Shown one piece after another: positions 45,284-57,995 of a stretch of DNA of 64,000 nt. The notes under the pieces are model-generated. The model ran no database searches. It was not told the origin of the DNA and saw only the letters and a program-made list of their open reading frames with translations. The stretch covers positions 1 through 64,000 of the forward strand of contig JAHLKH010000097.1 in assembly GCA_025526915.1 (NCBI GenBank), given 5' to 3'. Position 1 is the stretch's first letter; each line of letters opens with the position of its first letter. The position numbers were made by a program, and so were the translations under genes. The DNA is from Entophlyctis helioformis (lineage: Eukaryota; Chytridiomycota; Chytridiomycetes; Chytridiales; Chytriomycetaceae).

Positions 45284-46816
45284 ATGCTTGAGCGATTGCT
45301 TGCCGATTCCGATGGCAACCGAGATGAATGGCCAGATGAGCAATCCCATGCGAGCCAGGACTACCAGCGCCGCCATCGCTCTCCCTCTCGGCAATGTACC
45401 GACCTGCGGCCGTCACTTGCCCGAGTCCTTGGTGCTTGTCTTGCCGTTGTCGTCCTGCTCGGTCTGCTATTCCATCTGTGGGATGCTGCTGTGCCACAAC
45501 GAGCAAGCATGCAGCCATCCATCGCCAGTCGCTTTGCAGAGGCAGCCCGCTCGCGCCAAGACAGACGGCTGCCCATGCAGCCACCCTTATCCGACCCTAG
45601 TCCTGGCCTGTTCTCCATCACGGAAGGACTCCATGTCTTGAACAGCATCACGACGCTGAATCTGACCGTCGTTGGCTCAGCCGTATGTTCATGCATGCTG
45701 TCGCTTTCTCCGCCTTGAGCACTGGGCAGATGGCCAAGCTGACGGTGCACAACCATCGCTCTCGTCCAATGAGCAGAAAGTCGCGCTGGATATCATGCCT
45801 TGCCCGACCTTCCCACCAGCCCTGCAACGCCGCCCATCCATCTGCCGCCGTCGATCAGCTTCAGCTACCTGGTCGAGTCCACACAAGAACACTTGGATCC
45901 CTCTGCACCGTTGATCATCTCGTCGTCTGTCTCTGGCTCGACCGCCGTCATCCATGTTACATCGCCCGTTGGCTCCATCATCGACCAGCTTGCGATTGGA
46001 TCGAGCCTTGGCATTCCCTTGTCCAAGACGCCCTTGACGCTCAACCTGAACATTGACAATGGTGCTGTTCGCTTTGCGGCTTTCAACGCCAGCTTTGCTT
46101 TTGGATCTGTGGCAGTCCATGTCGATACAGGTCTCATTGACACCAATGTAGGCCTGATGAGCCATCTGCACTCTGAATGCTTGCCGTGCGTACATGCCCA
46201 GCCCCTTGACGCGATTGTCTCTCCCAGGGACTTGCAGCTCAGTCTGTCTGGCTCACGGCGCGTGCTGGCACGATTCGCGCCGTTGCCAACGTCACCCATA
46301 GTCTGCATGCCCAGACAGACTCGGGCTGGGCCACGGTCGATGTCCTCTTGAGCAGACACCTTCAAGGCGTCGTGGCCGCAATGATAACGACAGCCCATCG
46401 GCAGGCTCTGCACACGTTTCAGCAGCCAACGGCTATGTGTCTGGATCCGTCATTGGCTATTCCGAGCTGAGCGTTTCTGGCGGCACCGGTCCCATCACCA
46501 TGTCACTGGCTCCGGTCCAAGGCGGCACAACAACAACATCCAGCGACGCAGGAATAACAAGACTGTCAATGGTATGGTCATCTGCCTTGATCGGCCATCG
46601 CCTGCCATCCTTGCTGTCATTGACACTCTGCTGCGTGCACGCATACAGATGCCTGGCTATCACGGGACGCTCTTGGCAGAAACGCGCTTTGGCCGCGTCT
46701 CTGTGACTGGACGCAATGTCCATCTCGATCCTCCTTCGGCCTGCCGCCTAGCGAGAGACGAACTGACGGGTCGGCGATGCCATCAATGCAACAAGCACGA
46801 TCCATGCCAGTGTTGA
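45284..46816 (+). CDS. Membrane-anchored beta-rich surface-type protein, frame interrupted
   Basis: ATG 45284 opens an exon with a charged N-terminus and one membrane segment (ARVLGACLAVVVLLGLLFHLW), then ITEGLHVLNSITTLNLTVVGSA and a GTATGT donor at 45683. Later segments alternate hydrophobic and polar residues as in LEA2/DUF3712-like beta-sandwich proteins: PSISFSYLVESTQEHL, LSKTPLTLNLNIDNGAVRFAAFNASFAFGSVAVHVDTG, GTIRAVANVTHSLHAQ, VSGSVIGYSELSVSGG and GYHGTLLAETRFGRVSVTGRNVHL. Introns begin with GTAGGC near 46148 and GTATGG near 46572. These segments are in different frames without matching introns near 45790-45830 and 46350-46390, so small indels are likely. A type II membrane or vacuolar-surface role is a guess; the family is not firmly recognised. 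Confidence 0.55.
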
Positions 46817-47157
46817 TGTTGGTGTGATCTCGCTCAACTTTGCTTGATTCCAAACGCGGATATGAATGAATGAAATGGACTGAAGTACATGGACAAGAGA
46901 AGGGATAACGACAAGGAAGGGGAATCCGGCTCATGCTTGGATTAACGTATTCGCGCTGTCCAAGTACATCCTTGCACGCTGGCCATGGTGACGCAAAGAG
47001 CATACAAACAGCTGGAGGGTCAGAGGACAAGCAATGAGCTGGCAATCGACGCAGGTTGATTAACTTACATGTGCGACTCCCACGTGTGTGCACTCACGCA
47101 GCCGCTCGACGGCATCCGACATGCTCTTGGGAAACACCCGGCGCAGCAGCCAGCTTG
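46817..47157. other. Short convergent region after the membrane-anchored gene
   Basis: No exon I can support. It probably holds the 3' ends of the plus-strand membrane protein gene and the minus-strand adaptin. Confidence 0.5.
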
Positions 47158-49000
47158 CTACCATTTCAATAGATGCGCGACCAGCTCTGCATCCATGTCC
47201 ATGTTTGGGCTTCCATGTATTCCTGGCACGCCTGCAAGAGTGCTGATTGCAAAGCGCCATCTGGTCCAGAACGGCAGTCTGTTGAGATCCACCAGCATGC
47301 CCAACGTGTCCAGCGATCCAGGCGCCAGCCATGTCTGGTTGAGGATAGTCTGCATTCGCCAGCCACTGCTGTGCACGGCCAATGGCCACGTCCCGAGGAA
47401 GCGGCCATCCTTGACGCTTCAGTCAGGATCGCGTCAAGAGCGTGCGCATGGATCGGCGACCCGCTCAAACGCATCCAAGAGCGTCTTGTTTGCACTGCTT
47501 GCATCTTGAGACATGTAGCGATGGACAAGGTCGGTCAGTCGACCTGTACGCCTTTTGCAAAAACGCATTGTCTTGGATGGGCTGCATGGCATCCAGCAGG
47601 ATTGGGACAATAGACCCGGCGAGGGCTGCAATCATTGCACACGTCCAGCAGAACATCGAGTGCCTGGAGCTTGACTGGCCAGCCCAAGGCGGGTGCTTGA
47701 CATATTGCCCACAGAATGGCTGTGCTTCGGAACGGATAGTATGATGTGTGCTGCCAGTGGGGCTGCTGATGCCACTCTGCTGGATGGCGTCGTGTTCGGT
47801 CGCGACATGCTCTCCAAAGCAGTCAAGACCCGCCAGCAGATCCGACTCGACGTCGCTTTTCAAAAGTGATGCAATGACATGCCACACATGCGGCATGAGA
47901 CTTGGGCTGACGGGCGAGACGCCAGTGTCTGCACGCACTGGAGCAAGACCACTGAACACGGTCGTCCATATGTATGTGCATGCATACGGGAAGCGCAAAT
48001 GATCCGGGCAGGTCAACGCCAGCCTTTACTGTCTGTACCAGCAGATCACAGTCCCATGCCCAATAGCAAGCCACAAACCAAAACCACACTCACTGTAGCA
48101 ATGTTTCCTTGCTGCATGTTTCCGACGCGATGCAGCCCGTTTAACACGGTCATGACCACGTCTCTTCAACTTCTGCCGCTAGCCCGTCCAACAAAGACAG
48201 AAGCCGCATGCAGTTGATTTGGACAAATGGAGCTGGGATGCCATGTAGGTGTACGAGGCATCGAGTCGGTGCTCAAGAATCTGTTCAAGACATGGACAAG
48301 GCAGTGCAAGCGACTTGAACTTGGCCCTCGGTGGAGCAGCATCTCTGACGATGGCGCACAGGGTCACAAGGACGCAGACATGACGCTTGGGTGCGGATCG
48401 GCCACCGTCTGCTTGAGAGCCTTGATGTATGGCGCGACAAGCAGCGGGTCCAGAGCATGGAACCGCGCAAACACGATGACCGCCTTGCGTCGCACCAGCT
48501 CGCTCTCGTTGGAGAGCGATCGATGGACGTACTGCGCCAAAGTTGGATCAGATCGGAGTGGCCACGGTGGAGACGACCGAGAGTGCCATCGCGACTTCGA
48601 TGGGTGGCGCTGCTCAGATCGCGCTGCAGCGTGTTGACGAGAAGCAAGCCCAGACTCGAGCGGCCACTGAGAAAGATGGAACGGCCAGGTAGGCGAGCGC
48701 TTCTCGTACAGGTTCTTGGCGTTCTGGCACAGGATGATCGCCTGCAGATGCGCAAAGTCGGCCGTGTCAAAGCCCATCATCTCGCAGAAGATGGCCCGCA
48801 CAAGGTCGCGCGGCTTGGCTTGCGGCGACGCGGCCATGGTCAGACGCAGCGCCTGCACTTCTGCAGACACGAGACTGTGCTGGAGCGACAGCGAGGTGGT
48901 CTTGCTGAGACCGCAGCAGCAGCTGGTGAAAGTCGGGATCCCAGACCCGTGCTTTGGGCAGTGTCAGCTCCGATATGCTATAAACGTCCGGCGCGCCGCT
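47158..49000 (-). pseudogene. AP-4 epsilon-like adaptin large subunit, broken by multiple frameshifts
   Basis: The protein-level pieces in order are those of an AP-complex large subunit, closest to AP-4 epsilon: RAIFCEMMGFDTADFAHLQA, ILCQNAKNLYEKR, LAYLAV, SGRSSLGLLLVNTLQRDLSS, IEVAMALSVVSTVAT, LAQYVHRSLSNE-SELVRRKAVIVFARFHALDP, HPSVMSASL, then YTYM/GIPAPFVQINCMRLLSLLDG. They lie in all three minus-strand frames within a few hundred bases (about 48180-48870); at least six 1-base shifts are needed and no introns fit. Downstream pieces to about 47160 (ILLDAMQPIQDNAFL, LTDLVHRYMSQD) are less certain. Good conservation between breaks argues for sequencing indels or very recent decay. AP-4 sorts cargo at the trans-Golgi. 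The N-terminal start near 49000 is not resolved. Confidence 0.7.
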
Positions 49001-49200
49001 TCGATGGACCAGGGTGTTGCAAGACGGAGCGCAAGCAGACGCCAGCATACCGCAGTGCCCTGGCTCGCTTGACATGCTGCAGTTGGTCGGCTGTCTTTCT
49101 TGTCTTGCAGGGTGGGTCTCGGCAGCTGCTTGCCAACGACCATGAAGTGTGTTCAAGGCCGTGTTGCCAAGCTGTGGAGATCTCCCCCAACCTCACAAAC

Positions 49201-50953
<1,753 letters not shown>

Positions 50954-52114
50954 ATGGACTTGCGACAGATCCTCTTCAACCAGCCCACCGCCCCAACCGC
51001 AAGTCAGGCAGCGCCAGCCATGAGCACCAATGCCCCTCTTCCTTCCTCTGAGCAGCAGCAGCCACAGCCGTCATCGTCGCCGTCGCGAGAGCACCACCCC
51101 CGCGAGCGCAGACTCTGGCCATGCCGAGCACGCTGAGGCGACTCCTCCTCTGTCCAAGACTGCTGCCGCCGCGGTGAGCGGATGGCTCCACAAAAGCCCG
51201 CCATCATCCAGCTCACGGCCTGCGAACGCCGCCGCCCATGCTGCGGGCACTTCGCCTGCCTCTGCCTCTGCCTCTGTGCCCAATGCCAGCGCCTGCTACG
51301 GCCTCGACCCCAGCGGCCATGATCCCATACGATGATGTGCGTTCTCTGGCTACGCACTCGTCTGCATTCGCCCATTCCTCGTGTCCATGCTCACCCTCTG
51401 TCCGGCACATGCCCCTGTCTGTCCTTGACTGTGCAACCCAAAGGAGATGCACGAGCTGCACGAGTTGCAAGTGTTCAACAGCCCCTCGTCCGCACACGCC
51501 AAACGCGCTGCTTCTGCCACGGCTTCGTCGGCATCGCCCGTCCAACAGCGGGGATCACCGTCGCCTCTCTCATCGCCGAATGCTGCCGCTTTGGTTCCTG
51601 CTGCCGCCAGCGCCGTGTCGTCCCATCCCACAGACGATGTCGCCCCGTCGCCACGTCCCGCTCCTCAGCCGACCCCGCAACCCCTGTCAACAATGCACAC
51701 TTCTCCTTCTGCGGAGCCTCGGCTGCACAGGCCCATGTCGTTCACTCGGTCCTTGTCTACTTCGTCCTCTGCGTCCAGCGCCACCACCACCGTGTCTGCT
51801 TCTTCGTCTCTTGTTGCCCGCGAGCTCTCGCCGCACGACTTGGCAACGCCGATAGCCAAATCCAAGCGACCAAGTTCGATGGCAGCTGTGGTCGCACCGC
51901 CTTTCTTTGGCGATGCTGCAGCGGCGGCCGAGCCAGGATCGACTCCAAACAACACAGCGTCAACGGACAAGACCGACGATCCTTTTCTGCAGCGCGCGAC
52001 GGCCAGCCACAGCCACGAACCTATCATCATGACGCCCCAGACGGTGGTCAAGAAACGGTCGCCTTCGGGTCTGCGACCATCGCCGCCTGTGCATCCTTCC
52101 ACATCGAACCACAG

Positions 52115-52176
<62 letters not shown>

Positions 52177-54128
52177 AGTCGAATGACGCCAATCTCAGGC
52201 AGTCATCCCCTGGGCAACACAGCTCGGCGCAGCCCGCAATGTATGGACAGTCCCCACCTAGCATCGGAGGCATGGCTGGACTTTCGCCTGTAACAGCGTC
52301 TACCGTCGCGGCTGGCTCCAGGCATGCTGGACTTGACAATCTCGGAGACGTCACCTTTGACGATGACAGCAATGCTCAGTTTGACGACGAGCTGCTCTTG
52401 TCTGAACAAGCGCCGTTTGATTTTATGGAGACATCCTTTGTAAGTTGCTCGCGCTGGATCACTCGTGGCGGCGACGACTCACACAGCAATCGTATGACCA
52501 ACCTGCTCAGGCCGAGGATCTCACAACAGTGATGAGACCACCCATGTTTGCATCGTCGTCTTCGTCGCTATCCAGCCTGGACGGCCCGTCAGAAGGCTCG
52601 CCCATTGGATCGCCTCCGTCTTTCAGACACCGCATGCTTAGCAAAGCCTCGACTCCTTTCAAGCAAAGCGAAACCCACGGCCACGCAGCCGCGCAGCTAG
52701 CTATGCGGTCTGCCCGTGACACACATCGCAGTGTGTCGGCCGGTGCTGCACCGCAATCATTCAATGTGCTTTCTCCACTCCGTCCTGCACATAGCGAGCC
52801 AGAACAGCAAGAGCAGCTCTTGCATTCCGTCCATCAGCCAACACCTACGATTGCCGAGTTCGATCCCCTGACAACGGCCTCTGCCAAAGACTGGATGATG
52901 ACCTTTGACTCGCCTCTGGCAGCTGGAAAGTCAAGTGCGCACGCCATGTCATCGCCATCGTCGGCAGCGTTTGCTGGCTCTGCTCGTAACGGACAATCCA
53001 CACCAAGTGCACCGCGGCCGCCCGTTCCCGCTCACGGAGGCAGCAGTGGACTTGGTGGCAGCATTGTCGCCACGCCGCAGCAGCAGCAGTCGCTGTTGGA
53101 TCTGGTGAATGCAATGGTCACACCTCACAGCGTGCCCAAGTTTTCGCAGCGCGATCTGGATCTTGAGAAGCAAAAGATGCGCGAGAATGTAAGTCTTTGT
53201 CCATGGCTTGCTGCCACCAGGTTGACGCACGCCCATGTTTGACACGCGAATGCATGGCACCTGCAGTTTGAGAAGGAGTTTGATGTGGCGCAGATGGAAA
53301 TCCAGGAGCTTGCAACCAATGCAGACAGCATGCGCCATGAGAACCAGAAGATGAAGGAGACACTTGCGCAGTGGGAGCAGGCCGTCAAGCACATGATTGG
53401 TGTGTGGTCCTCGTCTCGTTGTCTCGTGTTGGCTGCCCGGTGCTTCCAAGGCTAACCTGGGAGTGGAAATGTGGTATGGTCTGGTGTGGCGTGGCGTGGC
53501 GTGGCATGACAACAACAGCCGAAAAGGAAAAGAGCAAGCAGCAGCATCAGAGCGAGCTGGATGCACTGCGACTGCAGCTTGCCAAAATGTCAGAAGACCG
53601 TGACCTGGCGAGAAAGGAGACTGACAATGTGTCTCTCAAGTACAAGCAGCTGAGAGTGGATGTCTCGGACCTCAAGGAGGCAAGCGTGCCGCGCTTGGAT
53701 GGCTGCTGTCTTGCGAGGTCGTTGGCTTGTCTACTAACAGAATGGGTCTCGAACAGATTGACGAGAAGCAGCGCCAAAGGATTGGCGAGCTGGAGAAGGA
53801 TCTCACGACAGCCACTCAGCGCTTTGATTCTCTTCGCGAGCACGCTGAAGCCAAGCTTGACGAGTAAGTCTGCCGTGCAACGTGATGGCGGCGGTGTGTC
53901 TCTGCTGTCACTGACATGCACCCAACGATTGGCAGAGCAAACGTTGAGATTGCCCGCGTGCGAGCATCGTATGAAAAGGAGCTTTCTGCGCTGCGTGCCA
54001 AGCTATCGCGAGTCGAGATCCAGATGCAGTCCTTGGAGCTGAACCTTCAAGCCAAGACACAGGAGAATGTGGAGCTCACCAAGATCTGCGACGATCTGGT
54101 GAGCCAGATGGAGCGCATGGCTGCCTGA
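50954..54128 (+). CDS. TACC-domain coiled-coil protein (Alp7/Mia1-like)
   Basis: Exons about 50954-51336, 51444-52439, 52511-53188, 53267-53399, 53519-53679, 53757-53863 and 53936-54128. From exon 2 on, all junctions are phase-consistent. The N-terminal two thirds are Ser/Pro-rich with a polyglutamine run (about 52120-52170). The C-terminal quarter is a continuous coiled coil ending in the TACC signature ASYEKELSALRAKLSRVE, LELNLQAKTQENVELTKICDDLVSQME. TACC proteins bind Alp14/XMAP215-type microtubule polymerases at spindle poles. Exon 1 (MDLRQILFNQP) changes frame near 51095 and again near 51315, so small indels are likely there. Exon 5 may end in a GC donor (GAG-GCAAGC) with a perfect TACTAAC branch site near 53733; a GT donor six bases later also keeps the phase. 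Confidence 0.88.
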
Positions 54129-54229
54129 CAGGAACCATGCGCCATGCAAAATGCCTTGTTCACAATGGGTCTGCATTGGATCCGGAAGCACACACATTAA
54201 ACGCCAGTTTTACTTCAGATCCACGAACC

Positions 54230-55541
54230 ATGATCTCGCTGCACTCGCATTCTGGACAGTACTGCATGCATGCGCATGGCGAGCTCGAAGCGGTGGTTGA
54301 GCAGGCCATCGCACTCGGCTTTACGACGTATGGCCTGTCAGAGCACATGCCGCGCACCCGCACTCAGGACCTGTATCCAGAAGAGGTGCGTCCACATCAA
54401 CGACCAGCAAGACCAGCCAGACCCTTGCTGAGATGCTCTGTCTGTGCATGCCTGGTTGGACGGCTGGACGACAGGCACACCTCCAGCCTGCAGACACTCG
54501 GACGGCCTTTGAGCAGTTCCATGCGCATGCCCGCGAGCTGCAGGCTAGATACAGCGACCGCATCCAGCTGCTTGTCGGCATGGAGACAGAGCTCATCCAC
54601 GAGGCAACGATGAGCGAGGTCGAGGCTATCCAGCAGACGCTTGGACTGGATTACATGGTTGGATCTGTGCACCATGTGCGAGAGATGCCCATTGACTTTG
54701 ACGAGCCTGGCTTTGCGGCCGTCGAGCGCCTGCTGGCCACCGGCACTCTCAGCGGTAATAATGCCCTCGCATTGGATCCCGTCTTGGTCGTGCCCGTCTT
54801 CCAAACTGATCAGCCCCTACCTCTCGTCGCACTCTGCGTTAAACGATCTGTGCGGCTTGCAATGCATGGTGGTCTCATAGGCACCGAAGCAGTCTTTCAG
54901 GAGTACTTTGACGCGCAGTACACTCTGCTCCGCCGCCTCAAGCCAACCGTCGTTGGGCACTTTGATCTGGTTCGCAAGTACCGAGGCGACTTTCCGTTGA
55001 GCGATGCGTGCTGGACCAAGATCCGCCGCAACGTCGACTGGATCGTCGAGTATGGCGGCCTCGTCGAGATCAACACGGCTGGATGGCGCAAGGGACTGCG
55101 TGATGCGTATCCGCAGCGCGACATTATAAAGGTAGACATGCCAGGAAGCGGTTGCCTGTTGACGAGACTCACTCTGGCCGGCTTGTGTCTCGGCAGTACA
55201 TGGTTGAGCGCGGCGTCCAGTTCTGCCTCTCAGACGACAGCCACGGCCCCGGCGATGTTGGACACAGCTACGAAAAGATTCCAAAGTACCTCGACGACAT
55301 GGGCATCAAAGAGATCTATTATCCGGCGGTGGCATCCCCCTGCAGCCTCGGCACCTGCACCAACATGAACCACGAGCACATCATGCCGCTCGATGACGAC
55401 GGCAGCAACGACGGCTTTGATGGCCGCTCTGGATCTCGCCCAGTCCGGATCCAGTGCATCCGGCATGTCTCGCAACTCGCGTCCTGGGAGGCGCTTCCAG
55501 GTCGTCGCCAGGCTGCCTCCAGCAGCAAGGGCAGGGACTGA
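54230..55541 (+). CDS. HIS2: Histidinol-phosphatase (HIS2 type, PHP family)
   Basis: Exons 54230-54385, 54487-54754, 54881-55131 and 55197-55541 sum to 1020 nt (339 aa), all in phase. The PHP metal-binding N-terminus SLHSHSGQYCMHAHGELE is followed by GLSEHMPR, YPEE, LLVGMETELIHEA, YMVGSVHHVREMPIDFDE, VVGHFDL, GGLVEINTAGWRKGL and FCLSDDSHGPGDVGHSYEKI. These are the conserved His/Asp/Glu ligands of the fungal-type histidinol phosphatase, the penultimate step of histidine biosynthesis. The C-terminal 45 residues (MPLDDDGSNDGF onward) extend beyond the usual family end. It follows the TACC gene on the same strand by about 100 bp. Confidence 0.95.
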
Positions 55542-55601
55542 GGTGGTGCATGGACAGAAGGCTGCTGGCTGCTGGCTGCTGGTGAATGAAGCGATGACTT
55601 G

Positions 55602-55823
55602 TCATTGTGACGGCGGCCGAGCTGTCGAGGATGCTTGTTGCAGCGAGCGTTGCTGCTGCTGCTGCTGCCGCTGATTCACAGCATCTTCTTGGAGCTGCTG
55701 CCGCCGCTGCTTCGACCTGGATGCCTTGGCCCAGGTTGGAAAGGCAACGGTTGCAATGGCGAGCGCAGCAACACCGACTATCAGCCCGACCGTCACTCGC
55801 TGCTTGTTGCGGTTCGAGAGCAT
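55602..55823 (-). CDS. Small single-pass membrane protein
   Basis: A 73-aa frame from ATG 55823: a short basic N-terminus (MLSNRNKQRVT), one hydrophobic helix (VGLIVGVAALAIATVAF) and a Gln/Arg-rich C-terminus. The layout resembles small mitochondrial inner-membrane assembly proteins, but no family is recognised. It converges on HIS2 and is divergent from the E2 gene, which starts 69 bp away. Coding status is plausible from position and the clean hydrophobic segment. Confidence 0.5.
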   Translation of the reverse strand: MLSNRNKQRVTVGLIVGVAALAIATVAFPTWAKASRSKQRRQQLQEDAVNQRQQQQQQRSLQQASSTARPPSQ

Positions 55824-55891
55824 CGTCGTCAGCGGATGCTCAGGATGGTTTTTGGATTATTCCACAAACATCCCTCCAAACATAGCGACTC

Positions 55892-56990
55892 ATGACGACC
55901 ACACCACCAACGTCAGAAGCACAGAGCTCGCTGCTCCTCAAGCGCCAGCTCAAACGTAGGTATCTGGAAGAGGAGCATGCCTGTGCCGCTTAACCGCCAT
56001 TGACAACCTCGGTTATTGCCGCTGCTGCTGCTGCACTGCACTCTGCTCTCGCCCGACCCTGGTTGCCTTTCCTCACATCCTCCTCACGCCATCGTTGCCC
56101 TGGCAACCATCGATTCTGTCTGCAGAGCTGTCCAAGAGCCCTGTTGAAGGCTTCAGCGCTGGTCTGTCCGATGATGGCAACATCTACGAATGGTGAGCCC
56201 GCTTATCGCCTTGGCAGTCACACTTTGGCTACCGGCCGCCCCCCCAGCGGCGATTCAGCGGCGTGCCGACTGTTTCCCGGCGTGGACTTGCAAATACGCA
56301 GATGCCAACTCACAATGTCCGATGTGAATGGCAGGGATGTGATGATCATGGGCCCTGAAGGCACACCATAGTAAGCCGGTCGATGCGTGCCCACTGCCGT
56401 CGTCTGTGTGCGTTGGATGTTGCTGACCCTTGCGTGGCATGCAAACCCAGCGAGGGCGGCTTTTTCAAGGCGCACTTGTCGTTCCCAACAAACTATCCAC
56501 AGATGCCACCCAAGATGCGATTCGTCAGCGAGATGTGGCATCCGAACGTGTACGCAAACGGCGATGTATGCATCTCCATTCTTCACCCTCCAGGTACATG
56601 TGTGCGCATGCCAAGTCGTGGCTGGGGCATGGGCGATGCTAACGACTCGGCTGTTGAATGCGCCAATGCGAACAGGCGACGACAAGTGGGGTTACGAGCA
56701 GGCCGGCGAACGCTGGCTTCCCATCCACACGGTCGAGACGATCGTGCTGTCGGTTGTCAGCATGCTGTCCAGCCCGAACGACGAGTCGCCTGCCAACATA
56801 GAGGCTGCTGTATGTTGTGCGCGTGCGCTGTACAGATTGCTGCTTTGGCCATTACTCATCCATATTCGATGGCCATTGTACTTGAACCATTCGCGGCGGC
56901 GTTTGCGGCCAACAGAAGGAATGGAGGGAAAACAACCGCGAGTTCAAGCGTCGCTGCAGGGCGATTGTGCGCAAGACGCTGGAAGGATGA
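55892..56990 (+). CDS. Ubiquitin-conjugating enzyme E2, UBE2G1/Ubc7-Ubc15 type
   Basis: Exons 55892-55955, 56126-56192, 56335-56370, 56451-56593, 56676-56809 and 56916-56990 sum to 519 nt (172 aa); every junction is in phase. The UBC fold reads [55 protein letters not shown], then [33 protein letters not shown]. The active-site Cys is in DVCIS, and the acidic-loop insertion after the Cys marks the Ubc7/G subfamily. The C-terminal helix is [23 protein letters not shown]. The closest relatives appear to be UBE2G1-type enzymes. It charges ubiquitin for K48-linked chains, often in ER-linked quality control; that role is inferred. Exon 3 is only 36 nt. Confidence 0.95.
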
Positions 56991-57232
56991 ATCAAGATAC
57001 GATCAGCAACTGTACGACGGCTCATGGGCTGTTATTGTTGGTGTTGGCGCGAGCAAGGAGGCTGCGATGGTGCAAATCCGATGCAGATGCAGATGCAGAT
57101 GCAGATGTACATGCAGGAATGGATCGTAACGGACTGTTGGTCACTAGTGCCAGTAATGCCAGTAATGCTAGTAATGCAAGGGGGTTTCCAAGCTCCTGCC
57201 GCCTTCCATGTTCGCAACGAACCTCGTCCGCA
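56991..57232. other. Convergent 3' region between the E2 gene (+) and PCC1 (-)
   Basis: No exon seen. It contains hexamer GATGCA repeats (about 57081-57112) and AATGCCAGT-type nonamer repeats (about 57150-57178). Confidence 0.55.
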
Positions 57233-57605
57233 TCAGATGCTCTCTCCAAACTCGGCCAGTGTCCGTGCAGCCAGATTCGCAAACTCCAGAAAGGAGGACA
57301 CGCTTGTCCGCAGCATCCGAACAGAGACGGCGTGGAAGGTGCTGTGTGCGTCGCCGGGCATGAGCGCTCAATGACGAGGACACGGGCCATCCAGCAGGCT
57401 TACACAACAAGCGTGTCGCCGTCGACAGTCAGCGCTTTGGACACTTGCGACGGCCGCAGCTCCTTGTCAACTGCCAGCGCCTGCTGCGCATATGTGGCAA
57501 ACTGCACATCTCCAAACGGGATGCGGATGGTCCTAAAGCACAGCCAGCACCGTCAGTCCCACGCCAGACTGGCCACTGCCCTCCTGGCCAACACTTGCAG
57601 CTCAT
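57233..57605 (-). CDS. PCC1: Pcc1-type subunit of the KEOPS tRNA t6A complex
   Basis: Three exons, 57595-57605 (11 nt: MSCK split), 57404-57532 and 57233-57341, give 249 nt (82 aa), with consistent phases. The small beta-alpha fold of Pcc1/LAGE3 is clear: TIRIPFGDVQFATYAQQALAVDKEL, then SKALTVDGDTLVV-TFHAVSVRMLRTSVSSFLEFANLAARTL. Pcc1 dimerises and holds together KEOPS, which makes the universal t6A modification of ANN-decoding tRNAs. The usual family length is about 80-100 aa. The ATG overlaps the stop of the upstream small frame in ATGA. The 11-nt first exon is the least certain part. Confidence 0.87.
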
Positions 57606-57857
57606 GTGCCATTTGCCGGCTTGCGGCCAGCGTGCCACACCATGGCACAAGAGTCAGTCAGCAGCCTGCATGCACCACCAGTGAACGGCGTGCATCCGCG
57701 AGCATGCCACTTACACGATTGATGGAGAGGATGCCGATCCAACAAAACGATGCTGGACACGGTTGGATGACAGGCAGATCGCGTGGTATGGCACATGGCT
57801 TGGTGGCAGCATGCGGTGCCGTGGTGTCTGTAAGATGCGTCTGCGCAGCTTGAACAT
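57602..57857 (-). CDS. Small putative mitochondrial-targeted protein (low confidence)
   Basis: ATG 57857 opens MFKLRRRILQTPRHRMLPPS, an Arg-rich, acid-free lead like a mitochondrial presequence. A GTAAGT donor follows at 57714. Joining to the CATGCAG acceptor near 57660 keeps phase and gives a 68-aa product ending at TGA 57602-57604, overlapping the PCC1 ATG. No family is recognised. It may instead be 5' transcript sequence of PCC1. Confidence 0.3.
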
Positions 57858-57995
57858 GGCCGCCTGGCGAGTGTGCCGTTCACCTCCAGATGAGCGACGT
57901 CCAGTCACGTGCCATGTCACGTGATCTACTACCAACTTTTTTCTTCAGACTCAGCAATTTTCCCGCCGACTTGAACAACATCGGAAATTGAGAAA
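57858..57995. promoter_or_regulatory. Bidirectional promoter with two TCACGTG elements
   Basis: TCACGTG at 57905-57911 and TCACGTGA at 57917-57924 lie between the minus-strand small gene/PCC1 and HGH1 (+). They are spaced 12 bp start to start, like the pair at 44981-44999. Confidence 0.55.
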
